Below, one piece after another: positions 40,701 through 57,048 of a stretch of 64,000 bases of DNA. Within the stretch, counting starts at the first letter, position 1; every line of letters begins with the position of its first letter. Position numbers and translations under genes: made by a program. This DNA comes from Wuchereria bancrofti (Eukaryota; Nematoda; Chromadorea; Rhabditida; Onchocercidae). A model generated the notes under the pieces. That model ran no database searches, was not told the DNA's origin, and saw only the letters and a program-made list of their open reading frames with translations. The stretch covers positions 1,325,396-1,389,395 of the forward strand of contig SSBO01000003.1 in the NCBI GenBank assembly GCA_005281725.1, in the 5' to 3' direction.

Positions 40701-42470
40701 ATGTTAAAACAATATCTGTCCGTGTCATGTAATGGTTCTATTTGTTTTTTATAGTAATAATTCAATAAATCTTCAATTTTTCTGTTGTCAGAGTATCCCT
40801 GCATAGAACTATTGTAAATTATCATAAACTTTCTAATATTAAAAAATGAATTATAGATGATCAATAGTTGTACAAAAAAGTTATTCAGCAAACCTTTTAA
40901 TTCATAATACAGAAATGGGGAATTGAAAATTTTGTAAATTTAAACAAAATGCTGCAGTTAGTGATAATATTATATAGAATAAATTTTTTCGTAATATTGA
41001 ATTGGAAAATGAGCTCCGAAATTTCTCGAATTATTCTTCCTTGTATGTTATGTTTTTATAAGCATAAAAATTTTAATATTCTATTTTTAGTATTCAAAAT
41101 ATTCTTGAAAATAAGACACAAAAAATTAGGAAAATTCTTATACTATTAACATTTCAATAAACATTACAATAAATAATTCATTTACATACCTTATATGCTG
41201 TACAATTATTGCAGCAATAATAAGAGATTTCAGAAAGGGATTCTACAGTTCTATAATTAAATTCAAAATTGTTGAAAGTATAATAGAAATTGAAAGGAGA
41301 AACATTTGATTTGATCTTTTGATATTAATAGTAAAGTATACTTTTCATACTATCAAAGTAGTTAAATGTAAACAAAAAAAGAGTTTACGGTAATTTTTCA
41401 GTGAAAAATTTTCAGTTAGATAAATGTTTCACTTAAAAACTTACTCATTATTAGATAATATTTTAATATCAACGTATGAAATTCCATATCGACCTTGATC
41501 AGTTTTACTGCATAATTTTTTAATATTATTTTCAATCATCGCGGATTTACCATTGTGATAGAGAGTTGCATTTTGGGCTAAACCGATGATATCCACTGCC
41601 CACCAACAAAATGTGTAATCCTTTAAAAAAAAAAAAAAAAAAGACAACTGCGCTGGATTTGCATCTTTTAAATCCATTTGAAACTGTGGTATTATCATTT
41701 TCAGTGTAGGTGCATAAGAATAAATTCGTTCGAATTAACATATTTCGGAATTATTTTGAGAAAGGAATTTAAAAATATGTGAAATTTGTTGCCACAACAA
41801 AATTGTTATTTCTGATAATATTAATTTTAATACGTACCTTTTGTCCACAAAATATAAGTTCTTGGTAAGAAACAACAGTTACTGAAAATTATTAACTTTC
41901 TTACACAGTCAACTTGAGAACTATCAAAAGTGCATAATGTTTAAGAGTAAAATGGTCAATAATATTAAACTAAACGATATTTTTAACTTTCTCTTATGAG
42001 ACAAAAGGACAAAATGTATAATTTACGTGACATTCACGTGATCACATAAATTTTTGAATAAGTTAATAAATTTGAAATATTCACTTCAGAAGAGGAAAGA
42101 CAAAAAAAATGCTTCGAGCGATTTATGAAAAGTTGACAGAAATGTTTTCAAGAAATAGTTTTTATGGAAGTTTGATGAAAACTAATTTGTTAATGAAGCA
42201 ATTTACAAACGAAATATTGTAAGAACAATTTGCTATTATTCATCCATTCCTCTTCCTTATTATTTTACATCAAACATTTGAAATGAAAGTTTATGAAAAG
42301 GATTAATCCTGAAATCCTAAAATCTTCAAATAAATACTAAACAATTTCTACAACATTTAGCATAACCAATGTGGAACAAAATTTATTTCAATTAACAATC
42401 TGCCTAAAATACCGGCCAACAGCAGCAACCGGAATAGTACATGCAATCGAAACCGTTCAAAAAAAGCCAT
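34766..42470 (-). CDS. Secreted tandem cysteine-rich protein, family not recognised
   Basis: Thirteen minus-strand exons join with GT-AG introns and perfect phase: 42470-42413, 41881-41838, 41620-41445, 41250-41190, 40798-40685, 39949-39643, 39257-39062, 38210-38004, 37687-37517, 35916-35757, 35528-35385, 35250-35055 and 34962-34766. The product is 676 residues. Residues 1-24 are a signal peptide (LHVLFRLLLLAVTVVS core); there is no later membrane helix. Cysteines recur in blocks: C31, C39, C71, CC105-106, C109; C143, C164, C177, CCC190-192, C199; C271, C304, C332, C337, C344, CCC360-362, C367; C456, C469, CKC487-489. Several N-x-S/T sequons (NATL, NETV, NETD, NYTT, NATY) fit an extracellular fate. 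The layout recalls tandem three-finger (Ly6/uPAR-like) domains, but that is only a shape comparison. An alternative ATG lies at 42548, which would bury the signal peptide. Confidence 0.75.
38980..39053 (+). repeat. 33-bp tandem duplication next to a splice donor
   Basis: A 33-base unit starting AAATTCTT and ending AATTCAATACC is present at 38980-39012 and 39021-39053 with two mismatches. The second copy lies within a few bases of the splice donor of the minus-strand exon 39257-39062. Confidence 0.85.
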
Positions 42471-45400
42471 TCCTGTGGACAACAGCCAAAAACTGAAAAG
42501 TTGACGAATAAATGATCCATTTATTATTATAGATGAAAAATTTTTCACTTATATGAGTAATTACTCCAAGGCTAGAAATTAGCATAATTCAATCAATAAT
42601 AAAGCAATGATCGATCGAAGTTGGAGAGGAAGCTTTTTGATTTATAAAACTTGCAAAGCTATATGTTAAACTTTTGTTCCTTTTAAATTTTTAATTTCGA
42701 TATGATAGATGATTAAGCAATTGTAAGTTGATAGGGAGTATCAGCAGCTGATAGCAAACTTTTGATATAATATTTCACCATGAAAATGTTTAAGTTAATG
42801 AGAAAATTTTTTGCGCCACAATTTTAATTGTGAATTTTCTTCTTCTTGGAAGTTATAATAAAAAAAATGAAAGAGCCGTCATAATCTATAATTGTATATC
42901 GTTTTTAGCGATATAAGTCTTTATAAGTAATATTTTTCCGGAAACAAAAATAAATATTTATCGGAATCACGAACTATTGTTACATGTCACTTATAAATTG
43001 TTATAAATGCGCAATTTATTATTATAGATGAAAAAAATTTTTGAAAATTGTGACTTAGAGGAGAGAGATGTACGATTCGTTAAAAGTTGTTAGTGCTTGT
43101 TAGGGATCAATAAACAAAAGATATCAAATAGTACAATGTTTTAGAAATTCCAGTAAAATAAACAGTGATTGGATTTCTTTCATCAAATTTTTGAAATTAT
43201 CCATGAATAAAGAAATATAAAAAGTGCAAAATGAATTGAATTAACTTTGCTTAACCAATAAAAAGCTATTAATAGTTGATTATGTGCATATTATTGAATA
43301 AAAATGCCATAAAAGCAATTTTCTTTTGTTGCAATTTCATTGAACAAAAATTTGAATGTACCAAAATCTTTTGAAATTAAAAGAAATTGTGTGATTGTAT
43401 TTTGAAGCTTCAATCTGTCTGCACTGAAAATATACGTTAGGAAGTATTGTATTCTTTTCATTTATGCCTTATTCTTTTCATTTTTGCTTTAAATTAAGAA
43501 AGTAACATGTTGCCGAAAATATTTCAACTAAATTCAAAATGATTCCTTTAAAAATTACTTTTAAGGAAAATAATTCAATGGTGGTATTATAAACCAAGTG
43601 AGTTCGAAACGTTAAAATTTGAATTTATATCAAGTTGAAATCTTTCTTGGAATTAGTTTGAATTCACAAAGACTTAAATTTTATTTTTACTCATCTCAAT
43701 GTTAGAAATGAATAATGATCTGCACATCGAAGCTTCTTACCACAAACATATTTTTACGTCAGCAATCAGATTCAACTATTCTTATCATTAACGAAAACAT
43801 TTGTGTGGATTGTAATAACTGAATGAATGATTTTATAATTTACTGATAATAAAGCCCCCCCTCCCCAAAAAAAAAACAATGAAAATTTTTTCAAATGTAA
43901 TTTTACAAGTTTCAACAATGAAACGAAGAGCTTGAAATGTCAAAAACTCTTAAAGAAGGTGCGCTTTTGTTTCCATTTTTAAAGTATTAAAAATGAACAA
44001 ATGCTATTTGTTCTCCCTTTTCCTCCAATCTTCAAACAATATATTACTTCCCTTCAGGTAGCCAATTCTCTCGGACGAGACAGTGTAATTTTGTTGAAAT
44101 AAGCTTGAATGGAACAGCTGGCATGAAATTCACCCACACACACAGACTCACGACCTATCAATAGAACGATAATCATCTTTTTTTGCGACTTCAAAGCGAA
44201 TTAAAAATAACGTTGCGTTATTTAATTAAGCTCGAATGATTTTGAAAAAAAAAATTTTTCACAAATACAACGTATCCGATACTGTATAGGATGATTTCAA
44301 GAAGTATAACCTGATCCGGAATAAATACTCTGAAATGGTACTTAGTGTTCATCTATACAATAAGCTCAACTTCAACATTATAATTTAATAATGGAAGAAA
44401 TGGAAGTCACTCTAATGATACTTTGGTTAATTTAAATTAATATTAAAACCAACAACAAAAAAACCCTTTTGTTATTCGTTTCTTCATTTGTTTAATCAGA
44501 AATTGATTAGATTAATATTACTGATAATGATGTTTTTATTTTACAAACTATAAGCAATAAGATGACTATATTAGATAGAATTGCAAATATTTCAATATCA
44601 TGAAATTGAATAATTAGAGTTTAGCTCATCATTAGTAGCTGTTTAGCTTCTTTTTTCTTTTTTCTTTTTCTCTTCACTCTCATTTATTGATATTATATAG
44701 TAATATTTTCATTTCAACATTACTTTCAAATTTAACAGAATGATGGGAGAAGTGCTGCTGCTTGCAGTTGAACTATAATAGTTAAGGTGGATTTGCTGAA
44801 AGTATTCTGAAAGATCTGATCTGATCTGATACTGCAAAATAAAACAAGTGTTTTTCACAGTTGAGAGAGCAACGTCATCTACCTTGCACACACACACACA
44901 CACACGCACGCACACAAACACGCGTACACGCACGCACATACACAGCAATCTTTTTTTATCATTATTTTAAACATGTATAAAGTTATTATTATCAATGATA
45001 CGAATAACGCTAACAGATGCATACACACATACACACACATACACACACACACACACAGAGAGTATTTCGGGAGAGAGGATAAAATCACCTGAGGTGCCGG
45101 TGAAGCAGCTGTGTTTTCTGCCCTCAAACTTTTCACCAACAAACCGATGTACTCTCCTGAGAGTTCAGAATCATACACATACATACACAACACATGTATA
45201 TGTATAGGACCGACACACAGACACCCCGCTCTCATTTCCCCTCCCAACAAAAATTCCCGTTCTTAAAAGCTTCTATTTTGCCAAACAACTAATCATCCCT
45301 TAATTTTTCATCATTTTCTTCAATAGCAACTTGGTGAAGCAGAAGTTATTTGTAAAGTTGTGCTAATATTTTTGGTTTAGTTTGATTGAAAATTCACAAT

Positions 45401-45817
45401 TCACACTAATAATATCCAAATTAGTTATAATTAATTTGAAAGATAATTTACATACTTGTAATATGGCTTTTCCTGAAAGCAATTAGAGATATTACGAAGT
45501 TAGGGAAAAGTTAATTTTAAAGTAAGAAGGTGAAGCAAAAAATGTGCCATCTTCTGTTTTTTTTTTTCCAAGAAGTGGAATTATACCTTTGCGAAGCTAT
45601 GTTAATTAAACTTAAATTCCGAATATTTTTATTTATTTTTCATACAGAGATGGAATTCCTTCTCATTCCCTGTACCCATTTAAAACTTCCCTTTTTCTTG
45701 TTTCTGAACTTCACCTTATTTTGTACAATAGTTGTGCTAATAGCAATATCATCTGTTTATTTTTGCATAATTTCATAGCGCTTGTTCAATCCATCAAAAT
45801 AAGACTGTATAGAGAAA
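42471..45817. other. Divergent spacer between cysteine-rich gene and troponin T
   Basis: This 3.3-kb interval separates two head-to-head starts. It is strongly A+T-rich up to about 44850, then includes CA-rich microsatellites (44887-45058) and a G+C-richer stretch to 45250. A muscle promoter for troponin T is expected in the right part. TTTCATAG ending at 45778 is a possible spliced-leader acceptor. I see no open frame outside the low-complexity CA region. Confidence 0.5.
44887..45058. repeat. CA/TG microsatellite cluster
   Basis: Two blocks of alternating CA with interruptions, 44887-44944 (including CACGCACG and CACGCGTACACG variants) and 45022-45057, are separated by about 77 bases of A+T-rich DNA. 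A third shorter CATACA stretch lies near 45171-45195. Long Cys/Val frames on the minus strand here are translations of the repeat, not genes. Confidence 0.95.
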
Positions 45818-48800
45818 ATGGCAGAAGAAGAAGAAGAGATGTAAGTTTAACTTTTAACTTTTTCCAATAGTCCAAACATTTCAATTTTCACAACTTTTAT
45901 TTTCTAAAATTCTCACTGAATACTTCAATTCAGCACTGAGGAGGAGGAAGATGAAGAAGTAGATGAAGAAGAAGCCGCTGAAGTTGAAGCACCGGCAGCT
46001 CCGGCATCTGTAGATGATGAAGCACCTACTGAAAAACCAGAAGCTACACCTCAGTGAGTTGAAAAGGAAAATTTTTTAAATAATTTATATCAAAACTTCA
46101 TATTTCGGCCTTGCAGTTATGAATTTCCCTTAACAACTAGATTCTAGATTGATCTAATTTTGCTAGACATATAAAGAATTTTCAAATATAATGGTGATGA
46201 ATTTTTTTTCCAAATTAGAAAGAAAAAACTGAAACTTGAAATCTGAATTACAGTTTAATTTCTTTCCAAAATTTAACCAAACTAATCTAATTACTGAATT
46301 TCTGCCAAACTATGAAATCTAATGCGAACAGTTTACAAGACAGAAATGTTTACAAAAGTTGAAGGGAATATCCGCTAATACGCTTATTCCTCTGACCGTT
46401 AACAAATGAAAAATTGCAAGTACAAAGAAGTTAGTTCTATAAATATGTTTCAGATTAAGACGTGCACCACCTCAGGAAAAAGATGAAACTCCGGCTGAAC
46501 AAACGGAAGCTGAAAAGGCTATGCTAGTAAATCTTCACTACTATTTTATTCCATAAAATGCTTAAAAATGAAAAAGTGTATTTCTTAAATTCCATGTCCA
46601 ATTTATTATTCAAAATTTAGATATCGAGAGTTTGATGGTCATTCCAAATTGCAATGATCATCAAACGATTGTAGCTGTAAATAAGTGCAGAACATAGATT
46701 TGCCTTCATTTCAGGCTGCTAAAAAAAGGCATCAGGAAGAAGAAGCAGCTAAAATGCAAGATTACGAAGAAAGACGACGAATCGAGAAAGAACAGATCGA
46801 AGAAGAATTACGAACTTTAAAGGAAAAACAGGAACAAAGAAGGCAACAGCGTGAACAAGAAGAACGTGAATTCTCGGAAAGACAACGTCAGAATGAGGAA
46901 AAACGACGGCAGGAAGAGGTATCATTTTTGAGAATTGGAGAATGTCTAAAGTTCTATTATTCTTCCTTCCTTTCTTCCCTATTATAATTTCCTAGAAGAC
47001 GGAATTTTGAATTAAATGGTGATTGAAATCTTCAAAATATGAAGTGTTTTGAATTCATTTCCTAGTGTTTGATATCTACAAGCAGTATATTTACTCATAC
47101 AAAACTAGCAAATCTCTTTTCTATAGGTTATCATTTCTCAAATAACTTATTATTGCTGTATGTAAGTAAATTAAATACCCTTTTAATTCCTTCTCATATT
47201 TTCAGGAAGAAAGCAAAGCTCGCATTGAGGCAGAGAAGCAGCGACGAGAGGAAGAAAGAAAGAAACGACAAAATTTGATGGCTGGTTCGTTTGCAGCTGG
47301 AACAGCAGCTGGAGGAAAAAATTTCGTGATCCAGAAATCCGAAAAGGGTGATCAGTTGAAGATTCCTACTGTAAGCTTTTATTTTTTGAAAGCAGCATGA
47401 AAATTCGATTGGATGAAGTGAGACAGACTGAATTGAATTGAATCAATGCTACTTTTTTTATTCCGAAAATTTTTTTTTTCTTTTTTTGAAAATCTATTAA
47501 ATTATTTCGTCTCAAAGGATATCTATCAAAAATATCAGTGAATTGAAATTTTAAGCTAATTTATGATAGGTGAAATTTAAAATAATCCGAAATGTTGCAA
47601 AATTTATCAGGCAAAACAAGAGACAAATGATGAAGAGAAAAGAGCGGCAAAGCAAGCTTTCCTGGAAGCAATTCAACGTCGTGGAATTAATGCTGCCGAT
47701 TTACTGCCAAATGATATCAAGGATAAAATCAAACAATTACATTCACGTATTGTAAAACTAGAAGGAGAAAAGTATGATTTGGAGAAAAGACACGAACGCC
47801 AAGAATATGACGTAATTTATTTGATCTACAAGTCGTGTATTTAAGTTTTTGACTCAAAAAATATTAATAGCTTAGCAAATATAACAAAACGTTATTCAAT
47901 TCAAGTGAATAAATTTCAGTTGAAAGAACTGCACGAGCGTGAACGTCAAGTTGCTCGTAATAAAGCTTTACAAAAAGGTTTAGATCCTGAAGAAGCAGCT
48001 GCCTCCATACATCCGGTTTGTTGATTTCCAAAGCTGTAATAAAATTAAGTAACAAATCAATTATCAAGTAAACAAACTGACTGACAGAAAAGTAAGACAT
48101 TTAACAATTAGTGAATTAGCTGATCTAATAGAAAAGTAAATTAATAATTCCGTTGCACTTATAACTATTGTCAGTTTAAATAATTTAAAATACTATTTTA
48201 GCCAAAGATCAATGTCGTATCAAAATTCGATCGGCAAATTGATAGACGATCATATGGTGATCGGCGAGAGCTTTATGAACACGTAATATTAATTAATTTT
48301 ACTAAGTTCCTTGTAACAATTCATTTGTAAGAATTCTTGCTTATTCTTTCCGATATGTTACAGAACGATGTTATATAGAAAGTTTCAAATTGACAGGGAT
48401 GGATAATTTTGGGAAAAAGACAAAAGGACCAGTTAGAGGATCATATTAAAATAGATCCGGAATACTGCTTACTGGTGCTATCAAGTATCCGGTTGTTGTT
48501 TATAATAGTTCAATCAGATACAAAATATTGTTCCTATCTTTTATTATTTTATCCCTTTGATAGAATGAATATTTCAAGTAAGTTCAAAAATACTATAGCA
48601 TTTCAGGACAGAAGAATTTACTTCTGTAAATGATATGTTTCTAGCTAACGTGATATTTTGTAGCCAATAGTTAAGAAGCCACCAAAAATCGCTCATGGAA
48701 CAGCTCGTCCACCACCGGAATGGGGTCGACGTGAAAATGAAGAACTCGAACAGATCCGTAAAAATTTAGAGCCTCCAAAATATGTAGAACAAGTGAAGGC

Positions 48801-49295
48801 AGATGGTGATGCTGCAAAACCACCAATTCAACCAATTCCACTACATGTACCTAGTGCCGATGAGGTTGAGGAAGAAGAGAAAACAATTCAGGCCGCCGAA
48901 GAAAATTTGGTCGGAGAGGGTGATGATGCGGAAAAAGCGAGTGATACAAATAAGCCTAGTCGGAAAGTATCCGGCGCAGCAAGCGGTAAAGCTGCCGCAC
49001 CACCACCAACGGTTAGAAAATTTTTAGTTACTGATAAGATTTCTAGTTAATGTAATAGTAGCAATTTGTTATTCATAAAGCTACGACTAAAAAAAAAAAA
49101 AAAACAAATTGCCATTAGGTTATCATTTGAATAATAAGAATGTTAGAAATTGGATGGAATGAGATTTGTTTCTTTTATTCTTTATTAATTTTTTATTCAA
49201 TCACATCTTAATTTTTTATTTTTTATTCAATTAATTTTTTATTTAATTTTTATTCAAACGATTTTTAGACCAAGAAGCCAGTGAAAGCAAAATGA
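45818..49295 (+). CDS. tnt: Troponin T
   Basis: Tropomyosin-binding subunit of the troponin complex that couples calcium to actin regulation in striated (body-wall or pharyngeal) muscle; nematode MUP-2/TNT-2 family. Ten exons, 45818-45840, 45934-46053, 46454-46526, 46715-46918, 47206-47370, 47611-47811, 47920-48015, 48202-48282, 48664-49011 and 49269-49295, join in phase to 445 residues. Residues 1-60 are the acidic hypervariable head ([16 protein letters not shown]). A long charged helix follows ([33 protein letters not shown]), then the troponin I/C-binding coiled coil ([18 protein letters not shown]). The invertebrate-style C-terminal extension is acidic, then Ala/Pro-rich, ending KKPVKAK. 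Reading through the exon 9 donor would give a different terminus ending KISS. AATAAA is at 49407-49412. The exact paralogue is not resolved. Confidence 0.95.
49190..49259 (+). repeat. A/T-rich near-repeats in last troponin T intron
   Basis: TTAATTTTTTATTCAAT-like units occur about three times in the 70 bases upstream of the last exon's acceptor, giving an unusually long pyrimidine/A+T tract before a 27-base coding exon. Confidence 0.6.
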
Positions 49296-51444
49296 AATGG
49301 ATCGTATCTGTCTATTTTCCTCTTCTCTCAATACAAAATTTATTACTCCCATAATTAATGTTTAAAATTATTTGCGAATATTCGTTTGTAGCCTGAATGA
49401 ACTATAAATAAAAATGTAATTGCATTACTTACCCAATCAGATGAAAATGACATTAACCGTTCGATACTTTCAATATATTCTGTGTTTTATCTAAAATTAT
49501 CAGTGTATTAACAAAATTGATTTGGTAGGGATGAGAAGAAAAAAACGCTTAATTTATAATTTCTTTATCGAATACTGATATGATAAGAAGTGAGAGTGAT
49601 AATAATGTCTGAATGATTAGTAAAAATAAATACAAGTTGCATTCTTTATTAATGACTATCATCAAGTGTAGAATAAGTCAAGAATAATTCTCGGTGCTTA
49701 GATCATCATGGAATTATGCCTCTCGATAGAAAGAGAAATGATCTTATCTTCAGTATTTAGTTTCATTTCTATACCATTAAGCAGTTGACAAAGGAAGGAA
49801 GGAGACAATTTCTCTTTTAATAACACTACACAGCACTGAGAAACTAAATATAGTGAAATGGAAGAAAAAAAAAATTTGAAAATTGCCGAGTCAATTTCTT
49901 GATCAATGCATTTTAAATCTTCTACAATTCAACCGAAATTCATTTACTTTCTCAATTAAAATTGCAAACTTTCAAAGACTGTTTTCATGCCACGATAAAG
50001 TTACGAGACATTTGCTTCGGACATTGTTAAAAACTTAAACATTGATGCACTAATATCATATGTATAAAAAGAGAATTAAGACAATTCATTATGACCTATG
50101 AATGGAAGTAGATATAAATGAGTAAAGTAAATGGCCCAAGGTTATAATAATAACCAACTCTTTGGCCAGGCGAAGTTGAAATGAAATAGTTACATCTTGC
50201 ATTCACTTATCCCTCGCATTATCACATCCCTTCTAACATGGGATTCTAAATTTGCACTTCAGTCTGCACAAACAATTAACGCCATCCGCCGTTAAATTTT
50301 GGAAGAAGATTCTAGAAGGAAGTCGTTGCTTTTCGGACCTTTGTAAAATGACGTGTAGATTGTGAGGGTGAGTGACCGTGTCAGCTCTATCATCCTTCTA
50401 TTTTTCAGTCGTTGAGGGTCAGAAGTTATCGTTGTGAAACTTTGTTTCTACTTCCCAAGTTTAATCTCAGTGCAATCTTTGAGATTTTTAAGTGTCGTAT
50501 TTGTTTCTCTTCTTTTTTAGTAAGTGCAACGAACTTCAGTTATACTTATTTACAACCAAATTTTATCGTCACGTGAAGTGAAAAGTACGCACATTACATG
50601 CAGGGGAGAGGAGGGAGTGCATTAAGGAAGCATGTCTGTTTATGCCAAATTAAGTTCAAACGAGTTACAGCATTTATAATTAATTTTCTCTGCGCATACC
50701 GCAAGGTCAGAGAAATAAAATATTCGATTAATGGTATCTTTCCGAAGCTCGCCCTATTGCTATGACTTCATTTGACTTTTCCCTTGAGCTTGATCTCTTG
50801 TTACCGTATCTTCTTGCCGACTGAAGTTGCACAGAATTAGTATGAGTGAAAAGTACGAATATACGAGCCTAAAACTTACTGTCGATGTTTGTTTTATGTA
50901 ATTATGCATAAGGTTAATCAATGATTCATGTTGAGTTGTACGCTGATCCATCATGTTCACTGATAGCACACTCTGTATTCCCTGATTATTTTAACTTAAA
51001 GTGAGCATCAGGTGTAGAAACATGTTTTTCGAAGTGAGATGAGAAGTTGGCAAATTATCCTTACTATTCAATGCTAAAGAATCAGCACAATATGTATCTA
51101 AAATTTATGAACTGCTGAGTATTTGTACGCCGTTCTCATTTGATTACAACAAATACACAGGTTAATGACTCACTTTAGAATGATGTGGACTTGTTGAAAA
51201 ACTGACATATAGTTATGATTAATATACTGGCTTTTTGTAAGCATCTAGTGAGCGGTTGATTATATGTGTTGGTCTCTGACTGTATGGTTATCTTTTTATT
51301 AATTTATTTGTTCGTCATGTAAATTAGTAATGTAACATTGCTCGTCGTATCTTTTTTAATAAATTCATTTACCATCCATTTTTTGACAGAGCTTTATTTC
51401 GTTTTTTACAGCATCAATTCCCGATAAGAATACTACGTTGAATA
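49296..51444. other. Intergenic, troponin T to cdc-48
   Basis: A 2.15-kb spacer. AATAAA at 49407-49412 probably ends troponin T mRNA. The remainder should contain the cdc-48 promoter. It has no TATA-like element I would defend. TTTTTTACAG ending at 51411 is a strong splice acceptor 33 bases before the cdc-48 ATG. The minus-strand frame at 50760-50969 is isolated and unremarkable. Confidence 0.5.
51402..51411 (+). promoter_or_regulatory. Candidate trans-splice acceptor for cdc-48
   Basis: The T-run followed by ACAG lies 33 bases before the cdc-48 start and has no coding exon upstream. It could accept a spliced leader or a non-coding 5' exon. Confidence 0.5.

Positions 51445-57048
<5,604 letters not shown>

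Noticed and set aside
42413..42548. Upstream ATG at 42548 as start of the cysteine-rich protein
   Set aside because: It would place 26 residues before the hydrophobic core and spoil the signal peptide; the ATG at 42470 gives a standard one. Not excluded by frame.
44709..45250. Long Cys/Val-rich minus-strand and Thr/His-rich plus-strand frames
   Set aside because: They are translations of the CA/TG microsatellite and carry no splice context or conserved motif.
50760..50969. 69-residue minus-strand frame between troponin T and cdc-48
   Set aside because: Isolated, no acceptor or donor consistent with neighbouring frames and no recognisable domain.
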